Shown here: in pieces, positions 42,435 to 51,809 of the stretch | Numbering within the stretch: the first letter of the stretch is position 1 | Layout: every line of letters begins with the position of its first letter | NCBI RefSeq assembly: GCF_965232525.1 | Contig: NZ_OZ246980.1 | Coordinates: forward strand, 992,001-1,056,000 | DNA: 64,000 nt | From: Bauldia sp965232525 | GTDB taxonomy: Bacteria > Pseudomonadota > Alphaproteobacteria > Rhizobiales > Kaistiaceae | Direction: 5' to 3' | Notes under the pieces: generated by a model | The model's database searches: none | What the model was told of the DNA's origin: nothing | Seen by the model: only the letters and a program-made list of their open reading frames with translations | Made by a program: the position numbers and the translations under genes

Positions 42435-43075
42435 TGCTCGACGGACCTCGCATTCCACCGGCCAACGGTGGGCCGGCCAAGTCGCTGGTGGTACTGCTCC
42501 ACGGTTATGGCGCGGACGGCAACGACCTGATCGACATCGGTCGATTCTGGGCGCCGCAATTCCCTGACACCGCGTTCGTCTCACCGAACGCACCGGAGCC
42601 CTGCCCGGAAAACCCAATCGGTCGGCAGTGGTTTCCGCTGTCGGTTATCGATCTCCACCTGATCGACCAAGGCGTCCAGTCGGCCGCGCCGGTGCTGAAT
42701 GACTTCCTCGATGCGGAGCTGGCTCGCCATGGGCTCGACGATACAAGGCTGGCACTGGTCGGCTTCAGCCAGGGAACGATGATGGCGCTGGAGGTCGGCC
42801 CGCGCCGCTCGCCGCCGCCAGCCGGTATCGTCGGCTATTCCGGGCTGCTCGCCGGTCCCGAGCGGCTGGAAACCGCGCCGGAACGCCCGCCGGTTCTGCT
42901 GGTTCACGGCGAAGCCGATCCACTGATCCCGGTCCTTGCCATGCACGCGACGGTACCCGCGCTCGGCGCGGCCGACTTCCAAGTCGAATGGCATGTCTCG
43001 CCCGATCTGGAGCATGGGATCGATGCCAAAGGCCTTGAGCTGGGTGGTGCGTTTCTGCAGCGCGTGCTGCGGTGA
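42434..43075 (+). CDS. Carboxylesterase/phospholipase-type alpha/beta hydrolase
   Basis: A 213-residue serine hydrolase. LVVLLHGYGADGNDLIDI oxyanion loop, the nucleophile elbow GFSQG in LALVGFSQGTMMALEV, then HGEADPLIPV (catalytic Asp) and a C-terminal His (LEHGID). Relatives are short-chain carboxylesterases and acyl-protein thioesterases. ATG overlaps the upstream TAA by one base, so it is co-transcribed with the glycosylase. Confidence 0.92.
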   Translation: MLDGPRIPPANGGPAKSLVVLLHGYGADGNDLIDIGRFWAPQFPDTAFVSPNAPEPCPENPIGRQWFPLSVIDLHLIDQGVQSAAPVLNDFLDAELARHGLDDTRLALVGFSQGTMMALEVGPRRSPPPAGIVGYSGLLAGPERLETAPERPPVLLVHGEADPLIPVLAMHATVPALGAADFQVEWHVSPDLEHGIDAKGLELGGAFLQRVLR

Positions 43076-43124
43076 TGACTAGCGACGGACAGGAGCTGTT
43101 ACGGGCACGGCAGGGAGGAGATCG

Positions 43125-44252
43125 GTGAAAGCAAGCGCGGACGACGTTGCCCGCTACCGGGCCAACCTGCAGGGCGAGGTCGATAGTATCGCCCTCTACA
43201 GCGCGCTGGCGGAAGCCGAGGCCAATCCGAAAATCGCCGAGGTGTATCGCCGACTTGCCGCAGTCGAGCAGACCCACGCTGAGTTCTGGCAGCGGCAACT
43301 CCATTCCGCCGGCGCCGACTATGCCAGCTTGCGGCCGGGGTTCCGCGCCCAGGTGCTAGCCTGGCTGGCCCGACGCTTCAGCGCGGCGACGATGCTGCCT
43401 GCCGTCGCTGTGTCGGAGGCGCGCGATCAAGCAGTCTACAAGGATCAGCCCGAGGCGATCGCGGCGGGCCTCCCGACCGACGAGCAGTCTCATGCGCGGG
43501 TAATCGGCGCCGCGATGGCTGGAACCGGTGGGTTGGCCGGATCGGAAATCGCCAAACTCGAGGGTCGACACCGCGCGGGGGCGGGGAACGCGCTCCGTGC
43601 GGCCGTGCTCGGCGCCAATGACGGGCTTGTCTCAAACACCAGTCTGGTGATGGGCGTTGCCGGCGCCTCGGCGGCGGAACAGACCATCCTGCTCGCCGGG
43701 CTTGCTGGCTTGATCGCCGGTGCCTGTTCGATGGCAATGGGCGAGTGGCTGTCGGTCAACAGCGCCCGCGAGTTGGCCCAGCGGCAGATCGCGATGGAAC
43801 GCTCCGAGCTCGCGCAGTTCCCGGAACAGGAACGGCAGGAGCTAGTGTTGATCTATCAGGCGAAAGGGCTCACCGAAGAGGAGGCGAAATCCGTGGCCGA
43901 TCGGTTGCTCGCTGATGACGGAGCCGCGGTCGACACCTTGGCGCGGGAAGAGCTCGGTATCGATCCCAAGGAACTTGGCGGCTCCGCCTGGGTTGCCGGG
44001 GCCTCGTCGTTCTTTCTGTTTGCGCTCGGCGCAATCTTTCCGGTGGCACCGTTCTTTTTCCTCACCGGTACCGCCGCGATGGTCGCCGCGCTTGCGTCAA
44101 GCGGTGGCGCCCTGATCCTCATCGGCATCGGGACATCACTGTTTACCGGTCGTGGGGTGATGTTCTCGGCGTTACGGCAGTTGCTGATCGGTTACGCCGC
44201 AGCGGCGATCACCTATGGGGTTGGCGCCCTCGTCGGCGTCTCACTGCAATGA
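43125..44252 (+). CDS. Ferritin-like plus VIT1/CCC1 membrane protein (MbfA-like iron/manganese exporter)
   Basis: A 375-residue fusion. The first about 140 residues form a rubrerythrin/ferritin-like helical domain (EVDSIALYSALAEAEANPKIAEVYRRLAAVEQTHAEFW, with Glu and His ligands). From about 150 it is a VIT1 domain with AAVLGANDGLVSNTSLVMGVAGAS, GACSMAMGEWLSVNSA, EQERQELVLIYQAKGLTEEEA and three final membrane segments. In rhizobia MbfA exports iron from the cytoplasm. GTG start. No Irr/Fur box was clear. Confidence 0.93.
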   Translation: MKASADDVARYRANLQGEVDSIALYSALAEAEANPKIAEVYRRLAAVEQTHAEFWQRQLHSAGADYASLRPGFRAQVLAWLARRFSAATMLPAVAVSEARDQAVYKDQPEAIAAGLPTDEQSHARVIGAAMAGTGGLAGSEIAKLEGRHRAGAGNALRAAVLGANDGLVSNTSLVMGVAGASAAEQTILLAGLAGLIAGACSMAMGEWLSVNSARELAQRQIAMERSELAQFPEQERQELVLIYQAKGLTEEEAKSVADRLLADDGAAVDTLAREELGIDPKELGGSAWVAGASSFFLFALGAIFPVAPFFFLTGTAAMVAALASSGGALILIGIGTSLFTGRGVMFSALRQLLIGYAAAAITYGVGALVGVSLQ

Positions 44253-44262
44253 CGGAGACGGG

Positions 44263-45378
44263 ATGATGCGGGTCCTCGTGTGCGGTGCCGGCGTGATCGG
44301 CGCTGCGGTTGCGTATTTCCTTACCCGACGTGGCATCACCGTCTCGCTCATCGAGCGCACCGATGTGGCTTGTGCAGCCTCCGGCAAGTCGGGTGGCTTC
44401 CTGGCGCTTGATTGGTGCGACGGCAGCCCGCTTGAGCCCCTGGCGCGGCGCAGCTTCGTCCTCCATGCGGAACTCGCCGAGTCGCTCGGCGTCGACTACG
44501 GCTATCGTCGAATGACGACTTATAGCGGTCATGCTGACGCGCGGGAGCCGACGCTTGCGAGCGACGACCTGGATGTGGGGTGGCTGTCAGATCGAGTCAG
44601 CCTCGACCGCCGCCTCGGCACCACCGAGACCACGGCGCAAATCGATCCGGCGCGTTTCACCCGCGCGATGGTGGACGCGGCAATGGAAGCCGGCGCCGAG
44701 CTGGTCACCGGCACGGTGACTAACGTTATGCGGACCGACGACGGAACGCGCGCCATCGGAGTCACGGTCGACGGCAAGCCCGTGACCGGCGACGCGGTCG
44801 TCGTCGCGATGGGACCCTGGTCGATCCTGGCGTCAGCGTGGATGCGGATGCCGCCGGTGTTTGGTCTAAAAGGCCACAGCGTTATTTATGGGGCCGAGTC
44901 GTCGCTTCCGGCGGATGCGCTCTTCATCGATATGCGAGAAGCAAGTGGCGCGGTGTCGTCCCCGGAGGTGTTTCCGCGTCCTGACGGGACGACCTACATA
45001 TGCGGCGTGTCGAGCGAGGTTGGCCTGCCGGTCGATCCAGGTGCCGTTGAACCCGATCCTGAGGCAATCGAACGGTTGGAGGCGATGGCTTCAGCGATGT
45101 CGCCAGCATTGACCAACGCGCCGGTCTTGGCGCGTCAGGCCTGCTTCCGACCATTGACCCGCGACGGCCTGCCCCTGATCGGCGTGGTGCCTGGCCTCGA
45201 AAGTGCCTACGTCGCCACCGGTCATAGCGTCTGGGGTATGCTGAATGCTCCGGCAACCGGTGAGGCCCTCGCGGAGTTGATAGTCGATGGCATCGCCAGA
45301 ACTGTCGATCTTTCAGCATTCGATCCTGGGCGCATGCCGCCGTTCGATCCGACCCGGCTCGATCTGCAGGCTCATTAG
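44263..45378 (+). CDS. FAD-dependent amino acid/glycine oxidase-type protein (DAO)
   Basis: A 371-residue DAO-family flavoprotein. Dinucleotide loop VLVCGAGVIGAAVAYFLTRRGITVSLIER at the start, ACAASGKSGGFLALDW (FAD contact), VVVAMGPWS, SVIYGAES and VATGHSVWGMLNAPATGEALAELI at the end. Starts 11 bp after the MbfA-like gene. It oxidises an amine or amino acid, substrate unknown; the fold also fits a putative FAD oxidoreductase of the FOXRED2-like group. Confidence 0.9.
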   Translation: MMRVLVCGAGVIGAAVAYFLTRRGITVSLIERTDVACAASGKSGGFLALDWCDGSPLEPLARRSFVLHAELAESLGVDYGYRRMTTYSGHADAREPTLASDDLDVGWLSDRVSLDRRLGTTETTAQIDPARFTRAMVDAAMEAGAELVTGTVTNVMRTDDGTRAIGVTVDGKPVTGDAVVVAMGPWSILASAWMRMPPVFGLKGHSVIYGAESSLPADALFIDMREASGAVSSPEVFPRPDGTTYICGVSSEVGLPVDPGAVEPDPEAIERLEAMASAMSPALTNAPVLARQACFRPLTRDGLPLIGVVPGLESAYVATGHSVWGMLNAPATGEALAELIVDGIARTVDLSAFDPGRMPPFDPTRLDLQAH

Positions 45379-45467
45379 CTCCCCCTCATCCGCGCAGTTT
45401 TGACCTGGATTAATGTGAGAAAATTCCGTCACCGCTAAGGCTACCTCCTCACGGGAGCGAGGGTGCC

Positions 45468-47138
45468 ATGAGCCTGATACCGTCGGACCTGACGCCCGTT
45501 CTGCAGGCAACGCTGCAGAAGGGGTTGGGACCGCAACGTTGGCAGCGGCCGGTCTGGGTCGATCATCTGCCGCCTTGCAACAGCGCGTGTCCAGCCGGCG
45601 AGAACATCCAAGCCTGGCTTGAGCATGCCCGCGTCGGCGAATTCGAAGCCGCCTGGCGGACGCTGGTGGCCGACAATCCGATGCCGGCCGCTCATGGTCG
45701 CGCCTGCTATCACCCGTGCGAAACTCACTGCAACCGCAGGGACTTAGATGAGCCGGTTCTGATCCATGCGGTCGAGCGGTTCCTCGGCGACCTCGCCTCC
45801 GAGAAGGGCTGGACTGTGCCGACGGGACCCGACACTGGCAAACGGGTTCTGATCGTCGGTGCCGGTCCGGCGGGTCTCTCCTGCGCCTGGCATCTGCGAC
45901 GGATGGGCCACGCCGTCGAGATTCGAGACGCCATGTCAGAGCCCGGCGGTATGCTCCACTACGGCATCCCTGCCTACCGGCTGCCACGCGCGGAGCTTAT
46001 GGCCGAGATCGAACGCATTGCGGCGATGGGTGTCACGATGACCATGAACACCACGGTCGACGACCTCGAACGCGATATGGCCGAAGGCGGGTTCGATGCA
46101 TGCTTTGTCGCGATCGGTACCCAGGCTGGCAACCATCTCGACATACCGGCGGTCGACGGCCGCAAGATGGTGGACGCGGTTCGCCTGTTTGAGGACATCG
46201 AGACCGGCCGCGCTCCGTCGGTGGGCCGGGTCGTCGGTGTTGTCGGCGGTGGCAACACGGCGATGGACGCCGCGCGCACAGCCAAGCGCCTCGGTGCCGA
46301 AGAGGCGATCCTGATCTATCGACGCGACCGCGCTCACATGCGCGCCGATCCCTACGAAGCCGATGAAGCATTCTTCGAGGGTGTCAGGGCCAAGTGGCTG
46401 AACGCGCCGGTTCGTTTCGGCAACGAAGGGGTCACCATCGAGGCGATCGAACTCGACGAGGACGGTTCGCTCCGGCCGACCGGGGAGCTGGAAACACTGC
46501 CGGTCGACACGCTGGTGCTCGCGCTGGGCCAACACGCCGAGACCGAATTCCTGCATCGGATCGACGACATCGCCTTCGCTCGCGACGACAGCGTTCTGGT
46601 CGATGCGACGATGATGACCGGACGTGCCGGTGTCTTTGCCGGCGGCGATCTGATCGGCGGCGCACGGACGATGACGGCGGCCACCGGTCACGGCAAGAAG
46701 GCTGCTCGCGCGATCGACGCTCGGCTAAAGGGCGGTACCTACGCGCCTGGCGAGAAAGCACCGCCGGTTGATTTCGATATGCTCAATCTGCCGCATTTCC
46801 TGGATGCCGGCCGTTCGCAGATGAGCGCGCTGCCGCTCCAAGCCCGCGATGGTTTCGCCGAGGTTGTCGCCGGGATCAGTGAGCGGGAAGCCCGCTACGA
46901 GGCCGATCGCTGCCTCTCCTGCGGCAACTGCTTTGAATGTGACAACTGCTTTGCTGCCTGTCCGGAACAGGCGGTGATCAAGCTCGGCAAGGGGAAGAAG
47001 TACACCGTGGATCTCAACCTCTGCACCGGCTGCGCGGTCTGTTACGACCAGTGCCCCTGTCATGCGATCGAGATGGAAACAGAACCGGTCGGCCCCGAAG
47101 ACGCAGTGCGGCCCGCGCGTTTCAAGGTGCGGCCATGA
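45468..47138 (+). CDS. GltD-like NAD(P)H flavoprotein with ferredoxin clusters (NifJ partner)
   Basis: A 556-residue protein. The N-terminal 4Fe-4S region has CNSACPAGENIQAW and CYHPCETHCNR; the two nucleotide sites are VGAGPAGLSCAWHLRRMGHAVEI and VVGGGNTAMDAARTAKRLGAEEAI, as in GltD and PreT. The C-terminal about 70 residues hold two ferredoxin-type clusters, CLSCGNCFECDNCFAACP and CTGCAVCYDQCPCH. It probably passes electrons between NAD(P)H and the pyruvate oxidoreductase encoded next (ATGA overlap). The partner is inferred. Confidence 0.88.
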   Translation: MSLIPSDLTPVLQATLQKGLGPQRWQRPVWVDHLPPCNSACPAGENIQAWLEHARVGEFEAAWRTLVADNPMPAAHGRACYHPCETHCNRRDLDEPVLIHAVERFLGDLASEKGWTVPTGPDTGKRVLIVGAGPAGLSCAWHLRRMGHAVEIRDAMSEPGGMLHYGIPAYRLPRAELMAEIERIAAMGVTMTMNTTVDDLERDMAEGGFDACFVAIGTQAGNHLDIPAVDGRKMVDAVRLFEDIETGRAPSVGRVVGVVGGGNTAMDAARTAKRLGAEEAILIYRRDRAHMRADPYEADEAFFEGVRAKWLNAPVRFGNEGVTIEAIELDEDGSLRPTGELETLPVDTLVLALGQHAETEFLHRIDDIAFARDDSVLVDATMMTGRAGVFAGGDLIGGARTMTAATGHGKKAARAIDARLKGGTYAPGEKAPPVDFDMLNLPHFLDAGRSQMSALPLQARDGFAEVVAGISEREARYEADRCLSCGNCFECDNCFAACPEQAVIKLGKGKKYTVDLNLCTGCAVCYDQCPCHAIEMETEPVGPEDAVRPARFKVRP

Positions 47139-50100
47139 GCGCGCCAGAGACCGCGACCCTCGACGGCAATGCGGCCGTCGCCCACGTCGCTTACCGGCTC
47201 AACGAAGTCTGCGCCATCTACCCGATCACGCCGTCGTCACCAATGGCCGAATATGTCGACGAGTGGATCGCCAAGGGCATCGCCAATGTGTGGGGCACCG
47301 TGCCGGTGGTCCAGGAGATGCAGTCCGAGGGTGGTGCCGCCGGAGCCGTGCACGGCTCGTTGCAGAGCGGTGCGCTTACGACGACTTTCACGGCGTCCCA
47401 GGGCCTGCTGCTCATGCTCCCGAACATGTTCAAGATCGCCGGCGAACTGACGCCTGGGGTCTTCCATGTGGCGGCGCGCTCGGTAGCCACCCAGGCCTTG
47501 TCGATCTTTGGTGACCACCAGGACATCATGGCGGTGCGTGCGTCGGGCTTTGCGCTGCTCGGCGCTGCCTCTGTTCAAGAGGCCCATGATCTCGCCGCCG
47601 TGGCCCAGGCCGCGACCCTTCAGTCGCGAATTCCGTTCATCCATTTCATGGATGGCTTCCGCACATCCCACGAGGTGAACAAACTCACCCTTCTGCCGGA
47701 CGAGGCACTACGGGCGATGATCGATGAGACCCTGATCCGCGATCATCGCGCCCGGGCACTCAGTCCGGCTCATCCGGTGGTGCGTGGCACGGCGCACAAT
47801 CCCGATACCTTCTTCCAGGCTCGCGAGACCGCCAATCCTTTTTACGCTGATGTCCCGGCGATCGTGCAGGCAGCGATGGATCGGCTCGCCGATCTCTGCG
47901 GTCGTCGATACCGGCTGTTCCGCTATGACGGTCACCCGGAGGCCGAGCGTATCGTCATCTCCATGGGGTCGGGTAGCGAAGTCGTGCGCGAGACTGCTCT
48001 TTCGCTGGCCGAGCGCGGCGAGAAGGTCGGGGCGCTTCAAGTGGTCCTTTACCGACCATTCTCCGCGGCCGACTTCCTCGCAGCCCTACCGACTTCGGTG
48101 AAGTCGATCGCGGTGCTCGACCGCTGCAAGGAACCAGGCGCTGCCGGCGAGCCGCTTTACGAGGATGTCGTCGCCACCTTTGCCAAAGCCGTCGCCGCCG
48201 GCGATCGCTCGGCGATGCCGACGATTATCGGCGGACGCTATGGCCTCTCGTCTAAGGACTTCCATCCCGGCATGGCCAAGGCCGTGTTCGACGCGATCGC
48301 GGAGGCCAAGCCGAAGAACGGCTTTACGGTCGGGATTGACGACGACGTGTCGGGAACCAGCATCGCCTTCGATCCGGATCTCGACATTGAAGCCGAGGGC
48401 ACAACGCGGGCCGTATTCTTCGGGCTCGGCTCGGACGGCACCGTCGGGGCCAACAAGAACAGCGTCAAGCTGTTGGCCGAGCCGCCGGACCGCTATGCGC
48501 AAGGCTATTTTGTCTATGATTCCCACAAATCCGGCGCCGAGACTATTTCCCACCTCCGCTTCGGTGGCTCACCGATCTATGCGCCCTACCTCATTCGCCA
48601 CGCCGACTTCGTTGCCTGCCATCGCTTCGAGTTTCTGAGGAAACGTGACGTTCTCGGCCCTGCCCGACCGGGAGCAACCTTCCTGCTCAACGCGCCGTAT
48701 GGCCCGGACGAGGTCTGGAACACGTTGCCGCGACCGGTGCAACGGCAGATCATCGAGAAACGCCTCGAGTTCTACGTGATCGATGCGACGCAAGTGGCGC
48801 GTGACCTAGGTCTCGGACCGCGTATCAACACGATTCTACAGACCTGCTTTTTTGCGATCTCCAACATCATGCCGCGAGACGAGGCGGTAGCCGAGATCAA
48901 GACATCGATCGAAAAGGCCTACGGCCGCAAGGGCGGCGCCATCGTCCGCAAGAATTTTGCAGCCGTTGATGCCGCACTCGACAACCTCCATCAGGTTGCT
49001 GTTCCCGGCAGCGCTGAAATCACCGGTGCGCCCAATCCGTCCCTGGTTCCCGATGATGCCCCCGCCTTTGTCCGAGACGTGACCGCTTTGATGATGGAAG
49101 GGCGTGGCGACGATATCCCGGTCAGCGCCATGCCGATCGATGGCACGTTCCCAGTTGGCACCACCGCCTTCGAGAAGCGCAACATCGCCGTCGAGGTGCC
49201 GCTCTGGGATCCCGATCTTTGTGTGCAGTGCGGGCAGTGCTCGATTGTCTGCCCGCATAGCGTGATCCGCGCCAAGTACTATCCGGAGGAAGCGCTGGAC
49301 GGCGCACCGGAAGGTTTTCGCTCCGCGCCGGTCAATGCGCGCGGCTTTCCCGGCAGTCGCTTCTCGCTCCAGTTCTACGTTGAAGACTGTACCGGCTGCG
49401 GGATCTGTGTCGAGAACTGTCCTGCAATCAGCCCGACCGATCCCGACCATCGCGCTATCGATATGGTCGACAAGCGGCCGCTGATGGACATCGAGCGCGA
49501 GAACATCGCTTTTTTCGAGACCCTGCCCTTGCCGGATCGATCGCGCGTCAACTTCGCCAACGTGCGTGGCGTCCAGTTCCTTGAGCCGCTATTCGAGTTC
49601 TCCGGCGCCTGCGCCGGTTGCGGCGAGACCCCCTACATCAAGTTGATCAGTCAGTTGTTTGGCGATCGGCTCCAGATCGCCAACGCGACTGGCTGCTCAT
49701 CGATCTATGGCGGCAACCTGCCGGCCCATCCGTGGCGGACCGATGCTGCCGGGCGCGGGCCGACCTGGAACAACTCGCTTTTCGAGGACAACGCCGAGTT
49801 CGGCCTGGGTTACCGGCTGGCGATCGACCAGCAGACGACGATCGCTCGCGAACTTTTGAAGAAGCTTGCACCGGTCGTTGGTGAAGAATTGGTCACGGCC
49901 ATACTCGATGCACAGCAGGTGACGGAAAGCGACTTCGCGGCCCAGCGCGAACGCGTGGCCGCGCTTTGCGACGCGCTGGATGGCCGGACCGATGACGAGT
50001 CCCTGAACCTCCTCGCGCTTTCGGATTTCCTCGTCCGTCGCAGCGTCTGGATCGTCGGCGGTGACGGTTGGGCGTACGATATCGGCTATGGTGGCCTCGA

Positions 50101-50716
50101 CCACGTGCTCGCCCAGAATCGTGACGTCAACGTGCTGGTGCTCGACACCGAGGTCTACTCCAACACCGGCGGCCAATCGTCGAAGGCCACGCCGCTTGGT
50201 GCCACCGCCAAGTTCGCTGCCGCCGGCAAGCCGGTGCCGCGCAAGGACCTGGCGATGCAGGCCATCGCCTATGGCTACGTCTACGTCGCGCAGATAGCGA
50301 TGGGGGCGAATTCGGAGCAAACCCTCGTTGCTCTGCGCGAGGCGGAGGCTTACCCAGGACCATCGCTCATCCTCGCCTACTCCCACTGCATCGCTCACGG
50401 TTTCGACCTGCGGTACGGGATGAAGCAACAGGCGCGAGCGGCGGCAGCCGGCTATTGGCCGTTGTTCCGTTACGATCCGACTCGTCGCGGCGGTGGCGCT
50501 AATCCGTTCAGCCTCGACAGCCCCAAGCCGCGCCTCAAGCTCGCCGATTTCACCCAGCGCGAACTGCGCTACGAAGGACTGGCGCAAACCGACCGCGAAC
50601 GGGCCGAGCACCTGCTTCGACAGGCCCAGGCGGTGGTCGACGAGCGTTTCAGGGTCTACGAGGATCTGGCCGCGCGTGACGGCGACCGATTCCAGCCAAA
50701 CTGGACGGAGGTCTGA
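47135..50716 (+). CDS. nifJ: Pyruvate:ferredoxin (flavodoxin) oxidoreductase NifJ, single chain
   Basis: A 1193-residue TPP and iron-sulfur enzyme that turns pyruvate, CoA and ferredoxin into acetyl-CoA and CO2, or the reverse. N-terminal pyr domain: DGNAAVAHVAYRLNEVCAIYPITPSSPMAEYVD; gamma domain from about 430 (VFFGLGSDGTVGANKNSVKLLAE); ferredoxin domain with LCVQCGQCSIVCPHSVIRAKYYP and CTGCGICVENCPAISP; C-terminal PP domain with CAGCGETPYIKL, GDGWAYDIGYGGLDHVLAQ and LDTEVYSNTGGQSSKATP. It overlaps the upstream flavoprotein stop by 4 bp (ATGA). Confidence 0.97.
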   Translation: MSAPETATLDGNAAVAHVAYRLNEVCAIYPITPSSPMAEYVDEWIAKGIANVWGTVPVVQEMQSEGGAAGAVHGSLQSGALTTTFTASQGLLLMLPNMFKIAGELTPGVFHVAARSVATQALSIFGDHQDIMAVRASGFALLGAASVQEAHDLAAVAQAATLQSRIPFIHFMDGFRTSHEVNKLTLLPDEALRAMIDETLIRDHRARALSPAHPVVRGTAHNPDTFFQARETANPFYADVPAIVQAAMDRLADLCGRRYRLFRYDGHPEAERIVISMGSGSEVVRETALSLAERGEKVGALQVVLYRPFSAADFLAALPTSVKSIAVLDRCKEPGAAGEPLYEDVVATFAKAVAAGDRSAMPTIIGGRYGLSSKDFHPGMAKAVFDAIAEAKPKNGFTVGIDDDVSGTSIAFDPDLDIEAEGTTRAVFFGLGSDGTVGANKNSVKLLAEPPDRYAQGYFVYDSHKSGAETISHLRFGGSPIYAPYLIRHADFVACHRFEFLRKRDVLGPARPGATFLLNAPYGPDEVWNTLPRPVQRQIIEKRLEFYVIDATQVARDLGLGPRINTILQTCFFAISNIMPRDEAVAEIKTSIEKAYGRKGGAIVRKNFAAVDAALDNLHQVAVPGSAEITGAPNPSLVPDDAPAFVRDVTALMMEGRGDDIPVSAMPIDGTFPVGTTAFEKRNIAVEVPLWDPDLCVQCGQCSIVCPHSVIRAKYYPEEALDGAPEGFRSAPVNARGFPGSRFSLQFYVEDCTGCGICVENCPAISPTDPDHRAIDMVDKRPLMDIERENIAFFETLPLPDRSRVNFANVRGVQFLEPLFEFSGACAGCGETPYIKLISQLFGDRLQIANATGCSSIYGGNLPAHPWRTDAAGRGPTWNNSLFEDNAEFGLGYRLAIDQQTTIARELLKKLAPVVGEELVTAILDAQQVTESDFAAQRERVAALCDALDGRTDDESLNLLALSDFLVRRSVWIVGGDGWAYDIGYGGLDHVLAQNRDVNVLVLDTEVYSNTGGQSSKATPLGATAKFAAAGKPVPRKDLAMQAIAYGYVYVAQIAMGANSEQTLVALREAEAYPGPSLILAYSHCIAHGFDLRYGMKQQARAAAAGYWPLFRYDPTRRGGGANPFSLDSPKPRLKLADFTQRELRYEGLAQTDRERAEHLLRQAQAVVDERFRVYEDLAARDGDRFQPNWTEV

Positions 50717-50720
50717 ACCG

Positions 50721-51725
50721 ATGGTCGATCTCTCCACTACCTATCTCAATATGCCGCTCGCCCATCCGGTGGTCGCCTCGGCGTCGCCGCTTGGCCGCGC
50801 GCTCGACGATATCCGACGACTGGAGGACGCCGGGGCCGCCGCCGTCGTGCTGCCGTCGATCTATGAGGAGGAGGTGGAGGCCGAGGACGAGATCACCCTG
50901 GCGCTGGTGGAACAGGGCAGTTGGACGCAACCGGAGGCCGGGGACTACTTTCCCGCCCGGTATCGCGAAGTCGGTGGGCTGGACTCGCGCCTGGAGGCGA
51001 TCCGTAGGGCGCGCGAAGCATGCGAGATCCCAATCATCGCCAGCCTCAACGGCTCGGCCCCGGCAGGCTGGGTCGAGTTCAGCAGCGAAATCACCCAAGC
51101 CGGCGCGTCGGCAATCGAACTCAATATTTATCGAGTGCCGGCCAATCTGTCGGAAAGTGGGGCCGAAGTGGAGCGCCAGTGGCTCGACACAGTCGCCGCC
51201 GTGCGCGCCGCGACCGAGTTACCGCTGGCGGTGAAATTGGGCCCTTGGCTTTCCTCACCGGGCCATTTCGCCCGCGGCCTAGTCGAGGCCGGCGCCAACG
51301 GACTGGTCCTGTTCAACCGCTTCTACCAACCGGACATCGATCTCACGACGTTGACTCCGAAGCCCGATCTTCAACTCAGTCATCCCTATGAAATTCGTCA
51401 GGCGCTGCTGTGGATCGCGCTGCTGCGCGACCGGGTAGCGGCGTCTCTCGCTGCGACCAGCGGCGTCGAGACGGCGGTCGAGGTGGTAAAATACGTGCTG
51501 GCCGGTGCCGATGTAGTAATGACCGCGTCGGCTCTGCTTCGCCACGGTCCGCAGCACATCGGAACGCTTCGCGACGGTTTGGCCGACTGGATCGCCGGCC
51601 GCGGCTTCGAAGATGTTGGCGCCATGCGCGGCCGGCTGGCTGCCGATCGGTTGGAGACTACTGAGCCGCTGCTCAGGGCTCAATATGCTCACATGCTGCT
51701 GAGCTACGATCCCGCTGCTGCTTGA
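50721..51725 (+). CDS. Dihydroorotate dehydrogenase-like flavoprotein (pyrimidine or redox role)
   Basis: A 334-residue TIM-barrel protein starting at ATG 50721, 4 bp after nifJ. It has MVDLSTTYLNMPLAHPVVASASPLG, AAAVVLPSIYEEE and IASLNGSAPAGWVEF, with FMN-type ELPLAVKLGPW, ANGLVLFNRF and EVVKYVLAGADVVMTASALLRHGPQHI. It belongs to the DHOD-like group, which lacks clear orotate specificity. Next to a GltD-like protein it resembles the PreA half of dihydropyrimidine dehydrogenase, but it has no ferredoxin tail. Function unknown. Confidence 0.85.
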   Translation: MVDLSTTYLNMPLAHPVVASASPLGRALDDIRRLEDAGAAAVVLPSIYEEEVEAEDEITLALVEQGSWTQPEAGDYFPARYREVGGLDSRLEAIRRAREACEIPIIASLNGSAPAGWVEFSSEITQAGASAIELNIYRVPANLSESGAEVERQWLDTVAAVRAATELPLAVKLGPWLSSPGHFARGLVEAGANGLVLFNRFYQPDIDLTTLTPKPDLQLSHPYEIRQALLWIALLRDRVAASLAATSGVETAVEVVKYVLAGADVVMTASALLRHGPQHIGTLRDGLADWIAGRGFEDVGAMRGRLAADRLETTEPLLRAQYAHMLLSYDPAAA

Positions 51726-51809
51726 CGAGCTTCGGTTTGCGCCAGCTGCCGCCGGGCGCTATGTCGGAGCAGCGCTTGTTCCGCTATAGGTTCGGCTCGG
51801 GAGCGTGTG

